64,000 bases of DNA from Ardenticatenaceae bacterium. GTDB lineage: Bacteria; Chloroflexota; Anaerolineae; Promineifilales; Promineifilaceae. Under the pieces are notes generated by a model. It was not told the DNA's origin and made no database searches. It was given only the letters and a program-made list of their open reading frames with translations. Positions within the stretch are counted from its first letter, which is position 1. Every line of letters starts with the position of its first letter. This document shows, piece after piece, positions 53,179 through 60,968 of this stretch. The stretch spans positions 80,522 through 144,521 of the forward strand of contig JACKBR010000005.1 in the NCBI GenBank assembly GCA_020634495.1. Reading direction: 5' to 3'. The position numbers and the translations under genes were made by a program.

Positions 53179-53364
53179 TTAGTTGCAGATTGAACTGCCG
53201 CAAACGCAGTTGCCGCAGTAGGCTGGCTCCAAAAGGCGGCTGAAAATATTACCAATTTGAGGGCCAAGCAGTGTTAACACCCCAATAACAACAATGGCCA
53301 CTAAAACCAAAATTAGGGCATACTCAACTAATCCTTGTGCTAATTGCTTTTGCTCTTCACTCAT
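53179..53364 (-). CDS. Flp-type (type IVb) pilin-like protein 2
   Basis: 61 residues from ATG 53364 (SEEQKQLAQGLVEYALILVL); longer in-frame upstream text is unsupported. The type IVb/Flp signature is clear: QGLVEYALILVLVAIVVIGV with Glu at +5 of the hydrophobic segment, then LLGPQIGNIFSRLL. The tail ends in a Cys-rich stretch (EPAYCGNCVCGSSIC), uncommon for Flp pilins. It is probably secreted by a Tad-type apparatus encoded elsewhere. It is paralogous to the preceding pilin gene. Confidence 0.85.
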   Translation of the reverse strand: MSEEQKQLAQGLVEYALILVLVAIVVIGVLTLLGPQIGNIFSRLLEPAYCGNCVCGSSICN

Positions 53365-53440
53365 TGGCTTGCTCCCAAATAATCGAGAGAAACTGTCGCT
53401 ATAAAAAATAATGGCTGGCAGTGTGCAGACAATATCCCTG

Positions 53441-53881
53441 TTAGTTTTGGGCTGGGTAAGAGTCCGACATGCTGCTGCCGCCATCTGCTGTTACCGTAAC
53501 TGTGCCAGGGTCTGGGCCAACGGCAGGCAGCGTTACCGTACAGGAAAGGTTGCAGCCGGTGCTGGCTGTTTTTCCGCTTTGAGAATCTGTCACTGTAACA
53601 TTGGTATTGGCAGAAACTGAGATGCTTACCACCACATCTGGCCCACCACGAAAGGCAGAAACGCCCGTTACATCAGCAGAAGCCGGTGGGGAAACAGAGC
53701 CACCCCCACCGCCGCCGGAACCATCGACCACGCTCAACCCGTCTATGATTCGGCTGAACACGTTACCCACTTGTGGCCCCAACAAGGTAAGAACGGCGAT
53801 GACCACCACGGCGACCAATACCAAAATCAGGGCGTATTCCACCAATCCCTGACCCTTCGCTTGTTGTTTTACCTGTTTCAT
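53441..53881 (-). CDS. Flp-type pilin with C-terminal domain
   Basis: 146 residues. The first ~45 residues match Flp pilins (KGQGLVEYALILVLVAVVVI, LTLLGPQVGNVFSRI). After a Gly6/Ser linker comes a ~75-residue extracellular beta domain with two Cys (GCNLSCTVTL), absent from typical short Flp pilins. The pair with the 61-residue gene downstream (77 nt apart) suggests a major and a minor pilin. No TadA-type assembly genes are in the window. Upstream at 53957-54063 are two hairpins. Confidence 0.85.
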   Translation of the reverse strand: MKQVKQQAKGQGLVEYALILVLVAVVVIAVLTLLGPQVGNVFSRIIDGLSVVDGSGGGGGGSVSPPASADVTGVSAFRGGPDVVVSISVSANTNVTVTDSQSGKTASTGCNLSCTVTLPAVGPDPGTVTVTADGGSSMSDSYPAQN

Positions 53882-54143
53882 TTGTAACCTCTATGGCGAT
53901 GTTTGCGTTTTTGCTATGTTACGGATTTGTCTGTTTTTTTGATTGCGGCTTCTGGATAAAAGCCAAAAGAGATATTGGAAAAGAATACTCTCAGTTTTGG
54001 CTTTTACTTGAACAAACCACCGAGAAATCTTGCTTCGTTTTTCAAACTAGTTTCTGTGGTTTGCTTTGCAAGGCCCCGAAAAACGGGCATTGATAGATTA
54101 TCTTGGATCGTTTTTTTTGTAAATACATGACCCCTGCCTGAGC
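53882..54143. other. Leader region of the pilins with two inverted repeats
   Basis: TAAAAGCCAAAA (53957-53968) and TTTTGGCTTTTA (53995-54006) are 12-bp perfect arms. CAAACCAC (54013-54020) and GTGGTTTG (54056-54063) form a second pair with AGAAA/TTTCT inside. The plus-strand frame over this region has no similarity to known proteins and is not called. Confidence 0.7.
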
Positions 54144-55703
54144 TTATAGATCAAGCTGAATATCAGGCACGGCCGTACTTTCTAAAATAAGCTGCCGTTC
54201 AAAAGCGCTTTCCATTAAGGAAGCTGCGTTGCGTTCTGCTTCCCACAATTCCACGGCGGGGTATTCATCGGCAATTAAGGTCAGGCGCAGGGTGGTGTCG
54301 TCCCACACGGCCGTTACATCATCCACGTTGGCATTGCGGCCCCGCTCCAAAAACTCTGCCAGCCGCAAAATGGCTGCCAAACGCAGCAAAATTATGGGGT
54401 CTTCATCTGCCAGAAGTGACTCGAAGGGAACGGCCGTTGGCCGCCCTTTGCGATGATACCGCGTCAGCAGCGCCACCAGCGCCGTCTCACGCGGGGAAAA
54501 ACCGGGCAGCCCACTGTTAATAATTAACGTCTGTGAATGCTTATGATGATCGTCATAGCTAATCACCGTGCCCAGGTCATGCAGCAAAGCGGCCGCATCC
54601 AACAGTTCCCGCTCTGCCATGCCGTAGCCATGCAGGGGAGCCAATTGGTTAAACAGGCGCGTCGCCAGATAGCGCACATGGCTGGCATGAGCCTTTTGGT
54701 AGTTGTACACACGCGCCATATTAAGCACGCTAAAGCGCCGCACGCTGGCAACTACCGGATAGGCCAAATGCTGCCAAAAATGCTCAAAAAAAAGACCCTC
54801 GCGCAAGCCATTTTTAGAGATCGTGAGCGCCTCAACCTGCAATCTGTCCATGACCTCCGCCAGGACTAAGGCTCCCGGAAAAATAATGTCGGCGCGGTCA
54901 CGGTTGAGCCCAGCAATTTGTCGTCGTTCTGCATTAGAAAGCTGTTGCAGCAGCTGCACCGTCTCTTGTACCGAGTCACGATGCAGCACAAAGCCGTGCA
55001 GGGTGTTTAGGGGATAATTTTGGCGGGCGGCCTGAATGGCAGCCAGATTGCGGATAGTGCCGCCAAGCCCCACCAGATGGCGGTGTGGTTTGGCCTGCTT
55101 TTTTTGTAACCAAGGTATGCTGTCTAGCTGCTGGAAAATATGCTGCTGAATGGCCTTTACGTTTGCCAGATCGATGGGGTCTGACCGCACAAATTGCTCG
55201 GTCAAAGCCAGCGCCCCCAGCGGTACAGACCCGCCTTCCTGGTAGCGGTTGCCGCGCACTTTGCTAATTTGGGCGCTGCCACCACCAATGTCGATTACGT
55301 AACCATTGCCTAGCTGGACTTCATTGAGGACGCCCAGCGTGCCGTAAAACGCTTCGCGCTCGCCATCTAGCACCTGTAGATCAAGCCCAATATCTTGCGA
55401 GACTTTGTGCAGGAAGGCCGGGCCGTTGGCGGCGTCGCGCACGGCGCTGGTGGCGGTGGGGATGATGAGGTCAACGGGGTAGCTGTCGCAAAATCGTTTG
55501 AACAGGCGGAGGGTGAAGAGGGCACGGGCAACGGCCGTATCGCTTAACCCGGCTTCTGTCATCCCCTCCCGCAGCCGAACAACCTCCCGAATTTCATCTT
55601 CCAGGCGGTAAGCATAGCCAGGCACAGCGTTCAAGATCACCAGCCGGGCGGTGTTTGAGCCAAGATCGATGACACCAATGCGTTGCGCAGAATTTGCAAT
55701 CAT
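54144..55703 (-). CDS. ppx: Ppx/GppA-family exopolyphosphatase with HD domain
   Basis: 519 residues. The sugar-kinase/HSP70-type ATPase core is clear: IGVIDLGSNTARLVILNAVP, IIPTATSAVRDAANGPAFL, and GYVIDIGGGSAQISKVRGNR. The C-terminal ~200 residues are an HD-type domain (DAAALLHDLGTVISYDDHHKH). The family hydrolyses polyphosphate from the end or pppGpp; this long form with HD domain is closer to Ppx2/GppA-type enzymes. ATG 55703 is preceded by AAGGTCAAC. The next gene upstream on the same strand is 60 nt away. Confidence 0.9.
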   Translation of the reverse strand: MIANSAQRIGVIDLGSNTARLVILNAVPGYAYRLEDEIREVVRLREGMTEAGLSDTAVARALFTLRLFKRFCDSYPVDLIIPTATSAVRDAANGPAFLHKVSQDIGLDLQVLDGEREAFYGTLGVLNEVQLGNGYVIDIGGGSAQISKVRGNRYQEGGSVPLGALALTEQFVRSDPIDLANVKAIQQHIFQQLDSIPWLQKKQAKPHRHLVGLGGTIRNLAAIQAARQNYPLNTLHGFVLHRDSVQETVQLLQQLSNAERRQIAGLNRDRADIIFPGALVLAEVMDRLQVEALTISKNGLREGLFFEHFWQHLAYPVVASVRRFSVLNMARVYNYQKAHASHVRYLATRLFNQLAPLHGYGMAERELLDAAALLHDLGTVISYDDHHKHSQTLIINSGLPGFSPRETALVALLTRYHRKGRPTAVPFESLLADEDPIILLRLAAILRLAEFLERGRNANVDDVTAVWDDTTLRLTLIADEYPAVELWEAERNAASLMESAFERQLILESTAVPDIQLDL

Positions 55704-55763
55704 TTGTTGACCTTATACAACAATGACAGCATTGTACCATGTTTTTGTTATTTGCTGCGGTAA

Positions 55764-56666
55764 TTAGACCGGTTCTTTGAAGTCATAGAGGTTGTTGCTT
55801 ACTTGCCACTGTCGCTGGCAAGCTGCATTGGGGCAAACGAGGCGATCTTCAACAGGGGAAGGCAAAGGTGTTTGGCAGTGGGGGCAGGCAAAGAAGGTGT
55901 TAGGAACGGCCGTTTCCCCCGCACTAGAATGGGCAATATCCACAAATACACTGGGGCTGAGCTGCCACCAACTGCCCGTCCATTGGGCCAATGAATCCAG
56001 CCAAACTAACAGACCGGTTGGCACGGCCTTTTTTAGCGGGCCAAAACGATAATGGGAAACGGTAAGCTTCCGCCCTGGCTTAAATCCTGCTGCGATTAAC
56101 TGTTGGTGAATCCAGCGGGGATGAAAATCGAAGTTTAGCTCAGCAAATTCGATGGGGTCATGGTCAAAGGGAGACCAATCCTGGCGGCGCAGCCCGTAGC
56201 GCAAAATTGCCTTGAGATTTTGCTTATTGGCAAATTCCAGGATGTAACGGCCGTTTGGCCGGGCAATGCGGGCTAGCTGTTGGAACAAAGCGGGCCCATC
56301 GGCCGCGTGGTGCAGCGTGCGAATTTGCACCATCGTGCTAAACAAACCGGCCACAAAGGGCATCTGGTACCAGTTTCCGGCAACATAAACAAATCGGGGA
56401 TCGTCGCCCAAATGGGCCTGGGCTTCGCGCAGCAAGGAGCGCGAATAGTCGAACAGCACTACTTTTTGGTAGCCCAGGTACTCATCGGCCAGGCGGCCAA
56501 AACCTGCGCCAATTTCAATGAGCGTCTCGCCAGTTGGGGGCATGAGGCGGCGCAGGGCGATGCGTTCGACCTGATCTTCATAGCTGCGCCCTTGCCCTTC
56601 CCAGAAGCGGGTGCGGTAATCAGAGCCTTCATAGTCGCAGACGGGGGGCGTATCGGAATTGTTCAT
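55764..56666 (-). CDS. SAM-dependent methyltransferase with C-terminal zinc ribbon
   Basis: 300 residues. The class I SAM-binding core has motif I LIEIGAGFGRLADEYLGYQK and VVLFDYSRSLLREAQAHLGD, then QIRTLHHAADGPALFQQLAR. The last ~50 residues hold a Trm112-like zinc ribbon: ACPHCQTPLPSPVEDRLVCP...ACQRQWQV. Methyltransferases of this build modify small molecules or lipids; the substrate is unknown. The start overlaps nothing and the upstream gene ends 13 nt away, so they may be cotranscribed. Confidence 0.85.
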   Translation of the reverse strand: MNNSDTPPVCDYEGSDYRTRFWEGQGRSYEDQVERIALRRLMPPTGETLIEIGAGFGRLADEYLGYQKVVLFDYSRSLLREAQAHLGDDPRFVYVAGNWYQMPFVAGLFSTMVQIRTLHHAADGPALFQQLARIARPNGRYILEFANKQNLKAILRYGLRRQDWSPFDHDPIEFAELNFDFHPRWIHQQLIAAGFKPGRKLTVSHYRFGPLKKAVPTGLLVWLDSLAQWTGSWWQLSPSVFVDIAHSSAGETAVPNTFFACPHCQTPLPSPVEDRLVCPNAACQRQWQVSNNLYDFKEPV

Positions 56667-56679
56667 GTGAAGCAGCGGG

Positions 56680-57300
56680 TCAGCGAACGGCCGTATCCTG
56701 CACGGTTGGCGGGCTATTTTGCGACATCCGGCTTTTAATCTCGTTGTAGCTCGATGGCAGGCTTTTGATTAAATGATCTAAAGGTTCAAACAAACCCCGC
56801 AAGGTATTAAACGGGCCGCCCAAATCAGTATCCTGGAGCGGAATTTGTACGGGTACATCCATTTTCACAGGGATGGTTTGATCGACATCAACCTCCAGGT
56901 CTAGGGCTACTGGCAGCGGCAGCCCCGCCGGTAAATTTAAGCTAACATTACCATTAATCTGCCCCCCACCGTCCGGCAGTGTAAATTGAGCTGGAATATT
57001 TAATGGAACATCACGAACAATAACAACATCCGTTACCTTTTCTAATGGCAGCGTAAAGCTAATCGGCATGGTTGTATCCAGAGAAATTGTTTGTGAAATG
57101 GTGGCGTTGCTCATATCAACAAAACTATCGCTAAGCCCACCAACAATAGGCTCTGCCACAGAGTCAACAATCGGCAAGATAAGCGGTGCGGCCAGCAGCA
57201 GAACCAGCAGCAGCACAAAGTTCATAATAAACGAAAAAATAATGGCAAACGTCTTAAATGCCTGCCAAGGTTTTCCAGACCAAACCCATTTACGATCCAT
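56680..57300 (-). CDS. Hypothetical membrane protein
   Basis: 206 residues. A hydrophobic segment (about 17-45, FAIIFSFIMNFVLLLVLLLA) near the start anchors the protein; the rest is extracytoplasmic and repeats short beta-type phrases (SFTLPLEKVTDVVIV, VPLNIPAQFTLPDGG, VDQTIPVKMDVPVQIPLQD). The last ~35 residues are helical. I do not recognise the family. It lies between the divergent NYN gene and the methyltransferase gene, 13 nt before the latter. Confidence 0.7.
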   Translation of the reverse strand: MDRKWVWSGKPWQAFKTFAIIFSFIMNFVLLLVLLLAAPLILPIVDSVAEPIVGGLSDSFVDMSNATISQTISLDTTMPISFTLPLEKVTDVVIVRDVPLNIPAQFTLPDGGGQINGNVSLNLPAGLPLPVALDLEVDVDQTIPVKMDVPVQIPLQDTDLGGPFNTLRGLFEPLDHLIKSLPSSYNEIKSRMSQNSPPTVQDTAVR

Positions 57301-57450
57301 TGCCTAACCTCCGTAACTCCTTACAGGTTGACATAGTGTTAGGACTTTATGGTAACATGAATCAGGCAAATAGCAAAACGGCCGTAAGTCCTGGCACAAT
57401 CTTCAACAGCTAAAATGGCTGGCTGTGCTGTCCTGACACTTCTTTACAAT

Positions 57451-57466
57451 TGTTTCCCGTGAAACA
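57451..57466 (+). promoter_or_regulatory. parS-like site 1 (ParB-binding palindrome)
   Basis: TGTTTCCCGTGAAACA matches the classical 16-bp parS (TGTTTCACGTGAAACA) at 15 of 16 positions. The palindrome extends to CAATTGTTTC...GAAACAATTG (24 bp). It lies in the gap upstream of the NYN gene. Confidence 0.7.
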
Positions 57467-57589
57467 ATTGCGGGAATAATTGAATGAAGTAGAATACACT
57501 GACCGTCAAAAAAAGTTTGCTTCAGCACGAGCCGTTTGGTTAGTCAATTTGGCAAAAGTCAGCAATCTTTGGGAAACAAGAATTATCGC

Positions 57590-58831
57590 ATGTCCACCCA
57601 ATCTAACAATAAAGAATCCTCTTCAAATTCGTCCTCGCGCCCACTGACAAATGAGGTTGCCATCCTCCTCGATTTAGACAATCTGGTTATTGGCGCAAAG
57701 CAGATCAACCTGGCCTTTGATATCAATTTGGTTTTGGACCATATAAAAAAAATGACAAACGGCCGTATCGTGCTGCGTCAATCTTATGGCGATTGGCGGC
57801 AAGACCAACAACTCATGCGCGAATTAGCCACGGCTGGCTTCATTACCCAATCCGCAATTCGCCTGAACAACTTCAGCAAAAATCTGGCTGATATGCAAAT
57901 TGTCGTAGACACAATGGAAACCCTGATTGATGGCCACCAGTACAGCACTTACGTCCTCATGACCGGCGACCGGGATTTTACACCGCTGGTTCAATCCTTG
58001 CGCAAACGGGGCAAGCAAGTGATTGGCCTTGGCGTGCGCCACACAACCAGCCAAAGTTTTGCCAATCTGTGCGACACCTACATCTACTACGAAGACATTG
58101 TGCCCGCTCCCCAACTGACTGACGCCCAAATTGAAGAGCTGCTTTCCAGCTCGCTTCAATATTTGCTAACCAGCGAAGAACGGGTCCGCGCCAGCATCCT
58201 AAAACAGCGTATGTCTGAGTCCAGCAAAGGCGCGTTTGACAACAGCCAACACGCCGAAGGCAGCTTCCGCAGATTTTTGGAAAAATATCCTCATCTGGTG
58301 CGCGTTGAGCAAGTGGAAACAACAATCTATGTCACCCAGCCAAAAGCAAAAGAAAAACCGCCTGCGCCCCTGCACATTAAGTACCGGCGAGAACTAAAAA
58401 AACAGCGGCTGCGCGTGGTAAAACGTGAAGCCCGCTTTATGATCATCAAAGATATGGTGCGGCATCTTAGCGCATCGGAGCAAGTCCGCTGGCGCGAACT
58501 CATCGACACTTTGGCTGAGGAATACAAGGCAGACCAGAAAAAGGTCTCAAAAAATGCAATCAACGCCGTTTTGCTCTTGGCACGCCGGGCACAAGTCATT
58601 CGCACACTGCGGGCGAAGTCGCTTTCAACAGCGCCCGTGCTGCTAGAGCTGGCAGGGCAAAAGATTGTGCAAGATGCCATCATGCGCTGCGATGCAGCCT
58701 ACGTGAAGGAAATTTTGGACCTTACAGATGAGTTTGATGAGGAAGAGGCAGCGATTGCTTTATATTACGAACCCCATTTTTCCCGCTATCTCAAAACGCT
58801 GATTAAGAATTTTGAGCGCCTGGGGATGTAA
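57590..58831 (+). CDS. NYN-domain (PIN-like) ribonuclease
   Basis: 413 residues from ATG 57590 (STQSNNKESSSN); an in-frame start at 57536 is an alternative. The N-terminal ~170 residues are a NYN/PIN-like nuclease: VAILLDLDNLVIGAK, DMQIVVDTMETLIDGHQYST, YVLMTGDRDFTPLVQSLRKR, with the metal-binding Asp residues at LDLDN, DMQIVVD and GDRDF. The rest is helical and basic; its middle part (residues ~215-290) may be an OST-HTH/LOTUS-type RNA-binding domain. Together they suggest an RNA-processing or RNA-decay enzyme. Its 3' end overlaps the PNPOx-like gene on the other strand by 29 nt. Confidence 0.85.
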   Translation: MSTQSNNKESSSNSSSRPLTNEVAILLDLDNLVIGAKQINLAFDINLVLDHIKKMTNGRIVLRQSYGDWRQDQQLMRELATAGFITQSAIRLNNFSKNLADMQIVVDTMETLIDGHQYSTYVLMTGDRDFTPLVQSLRKRGKQVIGLGVRHTTSQSFANLCDTYIYYEDIVPAPQLTDAQIEELLSSSLQYLLTSEERVRASILKQRMSESSKGAFDNSQHAEGSFRRFLEKYPHLVRVEQVETTIYVTQPKAKEKPPAPLHIKYRRELKKQRLRVVKREARFMIIKDMVRHLSASEQVRWRELIDTLAEEYKADQKKVSKNAINAVLLLARRAQVIRTLRAKSLSTAPVLLELAGQKIVQDAIMRCDAAYVKEILDLTDEFDEEEAAIALYYEPHFSRYLKTLIKNFERLGM

Positions 58832-59285
58832 TATCAGTTAGCGCTACTTCATCCCGGTGGCCCAAGCCCAAGCTGTTATCAATGAAATAAAGTCGCTCTG
58901 GCTGAAGTAGATACCAATTCACTTTGGTTAGCGCAGCCTGCATTTTTTCGTCTGCCTGGGCCAGGAAGGGATATTTTTTCAGGTAGTGGGCAATTGATGT
59001 TTCACGGGAAACATTGGCCAGCAGCGAAACACGCCCCTCTAACTGAATCCCCTGAATCTTTTCCCAGTCCCGATAATCTTCTTGAATGGTGGCGGAGACG
59101 TGGGGAACGGCCGTAAAATTTTGTGCATGTCGCGTGTGCCCCGCCGACAAAAAGATGAGATCGAAGCCATCATTTACGTAGAAAACGGCCGCAGCCCACA
59201 AACCCCGTGGCCCCGTCGTCGCCAACGTCATCACCTGATGAGTGGCTAAATAATCCAGCGCCAACTGCCTTGGATCACGCGCCAT
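58803..59285 (-). CDS. Pyridoxamine-phosphate-oxidase-fold flavin protein
   Basis: 160 residues from ATG 59285. It has the split-barrel flavin fold: ALDYLATHQVMTLATTGPRG, LWAAAVFYVNDGFDLIFLSA, THRHAQ-like GHTRHAQNF, and EGRVSLLAN. Members bind FMN or F420 and reduce or oxidise small molecules, or act as heme-utilisation proteins. Its start overlaps the end of ubiX by 11 nt (start 59285, ubiX stop 59275), so the two are translationally coupled. A parS-like palindrome is embedded in the coding sequence at 58998. Confidence 0.85.
   Translation of the reverse strand: MARDPRQLALDYLATHQVMTLATTGPRGLWAAAVFYVNDGFDLIFLSAGHTRHAQNFTAVPHVSATIQEDYRDWEKIQGIQLEGRVSLLANVSRETSIAHYLKKYPFLAQADEKMQAALTKVNWYLLQPERLYFIDNSLGLGHRDEVALTDITSPGAQNS
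58998..59013 (-). promoter_or_regulatory. parS-like site 2
   Basis: TGTTTCACGGGAAACA on the plus strand is the exact reverse complement of site 1 at 57451 and again 15/16 to the parS consensus. It sits inside the coding sequence (Asn-Val-Ser-Arg-Glu-Thr). Confidence 0.7.
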
Positions 59286-59877
59286 CTTCCTCATTCCCCC
59301 GGCTTGCTTTGCCCCCTTGCCAGCGCGTAAACAAATCTTCCGGCAGATCAATCTCCAGCAAATCCAGCAGCCGGTTAACCGTCTGGTTTACAATGTCGTC
59401 AATGGATTCCGGCCGGTGATAAAAGGCCGGCATGGGCGGCGCTAAAATAGCTCCCAGCTCGGTCACCTGCACCATCAGGCGCAGATGGCCCAAATGCAGC
59501 GGTGTTTCCCGGGGAACAATGACCAGACGCCGCCGATCCTTTAGCACCACGTCAGCCGCACGCAGCAGCAGGTTATCGCTAAAGGAGTTGGCAATTCCAG
59601 CCAGCGTTTTCATGGAGCAAGGCACAACAACCATGCCCCACGTTTTGAACGAGCCAGAAGAAACGGCCGCAGCAATATCCCGAAACCGGTAGTAGACGTC
59701 GGCTAACTGCATGACCTCCTCAGCAGTAAAATCGGTCTCCAGGCCAATGGTGGTAGCCGCCGCTGTGCTCATGATGAGATGCGTTTCCACGTCAGGCACA
59801 TCCCGCAGCAGCTCTAAAAGCCGAATGCCATAAATGACGCCGCTTGCCCCAGAAATGCCTACAATTAATTTTTTCAT
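59275..59877 (-). CDS. ubiX: Flavin prenyltransferase UbiX
   Basis: 200 residues from ATG 59877 (KKLIVGISGASGVIYGIRLL), the usual UbiX start; an upstream in-frame ATG (59976) adds unlikely text. The core GISGASG loop, VVPCSMKTLAGIANSFSDNL, LLRAADVVLKDRRRLVIVPR and ETPLHLGHLRLM are all present, including the E-x-P-L motif. UbiX attaches a dimethylallyl group to FMN to make the prenylated cofactor of UbiD decarboxylases. No ubiD lies in the window. The gene is first in a unit with the PNPOx-like gene. Confidence 0.95.
   Translation of the reverse strand: MKKLIVGISGASGVIYGIRLLELLRDVPDVETHLIMSTAAATTIGLETDFTAEEVMQLADVYYRFRDIAAAVSSGSFKTWGMVVVPCSMKTLAGIANSFSDNLLLRAADVVLKDRRRLVIVPRETPLHLGHLRLMVQVTELGAILAPPMPAFYHRPESIDDIVNQTVNRLLDLLEIDLPEDLFTRWQGGKASRGNEEDGA
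59503..59518. promoter_or_regulatory. Weak third parS-like site
   Basis: TGTTTCCCGGGGAACA in the ubiX coding sequence matches 13 of 16 parS positions. It may be chance, but it lies 500 nt from site 2. Confidence 0.3.
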
Positions 59878-60000
59878 ACAGGTTGACCCCTTTGTGTCAG
59901 CAGGTAAATTGCCTGTAATGGATTTTAGATTAGGTAGCCAGAAAACCAAAATCCCCTTACAATCGCCTTCTTGCATTTTTGAAACAACTGAGAGGGTTTT

Positions 60001-60963
60001 GTGAAATCTTTTTTTATTGACAATATCAATGTCGGGGCAGAGTTGGAGAATGAGCCGTTCCTAATTCAGGATGCCACGCTGCGCGAAACGAAAGACGGCC
60101 GTCCCTTTTTGCTGGGCACCCTGCGTGACAAAACAGGCCAGATTGCCTTTGTCTTTTGGGATATTCCCAGCTACGCCGAAAAATGGACACAAGCTGGCAG
60201 CGCCGTTTTGATCACCGGGCGCGTGGTGCGCTACAAAGACGCGCTGCAAGTCACCATCACAGACATGAACCAAAATCAGGAGCCGCTCCTGGCCGATTTG
60301 CTGCCTTCCAGCCGCCGTCCACAAGCAGAAATGGTCGCAGAGCTAAAAGAACATGTGGATAGCCTCGGCGAGCCGTGGCGGCAGTTGGTGACGCACCTGC
60401 TTTTAGATTCCGCCTTTTTGCCCGACTACGTAAACGCCCCCGCCGCCCGCAACATGCACCACGCCTACATTGGTGGCTTGCTGGAACACACGTTAAGTAT
60501 GGCAGCGCTGGCTAAATTTTTGGCCAATCATTACCCCTTTGTCAATCGGGATTTGCTGCTAAGCGGCACGCTGCTGCACGACATGGGCAAAGCAATTGAG
60601 TATGACACCAGTAAGTCGTTTAGCTTTTCGGAAGACGGCCGTCTCGTTGGCCACATCACCCGCGCTGTTGTCATGGTGGAAAAAGCCGCCGCCGCACTGG
60701 GCAATTTTCCTGAAGACGATCTGCGCCATCTGGTACACCTTGTCGCCTCCCATCATGGCACCCAAGAATGGGGCTCACCCGTCGTGCCCAAAACGTTAGA
60801 AGCCATTCTGCTGCACCAAATTGATTTGCTAGACAGTCGGGTTCAAGGATTTTTTGACCATCTGGCCAATGACAATGGCGAAGACGACTGGACAGTTAAA
60901 AGCAGCTACATGTTTGGCACAGAACTACGCAAACCAGATGGTTTCGATTGGCAAAGCAGTTAA
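60001..60963 (+). CDS. YhaM-like 3'-5' exoribonuclease (OB fold plus HD domain)
   Basis: 320 residues from GTG 60001 (KSFFIDNINVGAEL), preceded by GAGAGGGTTTT. The first ~110 residues form an OB-fold (FLLGTLRDKTGQIAFVFWDI, ITGRVVRYKDALQVTITDM). An HD domain follows with HHAYIGGLLEHTLSMAAL, LLLSGTLLHDMGKAIEYD and VASHHGTQEWGSPVVPKTL; the H...HD residues are there. The build and length match YhaM/CBF1-type 3'-5' exonucleases. The C-terminal end (MFGTELRKPDGF) also fits. The gene converges with the GT39-like gene with 5 nt between the stops. Confidence 0.9.
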   Translation: MKSFFIDNINVGAELENEPFLIQDATLRETKDGRPFLLGTLRDKTGQIAFVFWDIPSYAEKWTQAGSAVLITGRVVRYKDALQVTITDMNQNQEPLLADLLPSSRRPQAEMVAELKEHVDSLGEPWRQLVTHLLLDSAFLPDYVNAPAARNMHHAYIGGLLEHTLSMAALAKFLANHYPFVNRDLLLSGTLLHDMGKAIEYDTSKSFSFSEDGRLVGHITRAVVMVEKAAAALGNFPEDDLRHLVHLVASHHGTQEWGSPVVPKTLEAILLHQIDLLDSRVQGFFDHLANDNGEDDWTVKSSYMFGTELRKPDGFDWQSS

Positions 60964-60968
60964 AAGCG

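Noticed and set aside
53893..54093. Small plus-strand protein gene (66 codons)
   Set aside because: It runs over two inverted repeats, has no RBS and resembles no family.
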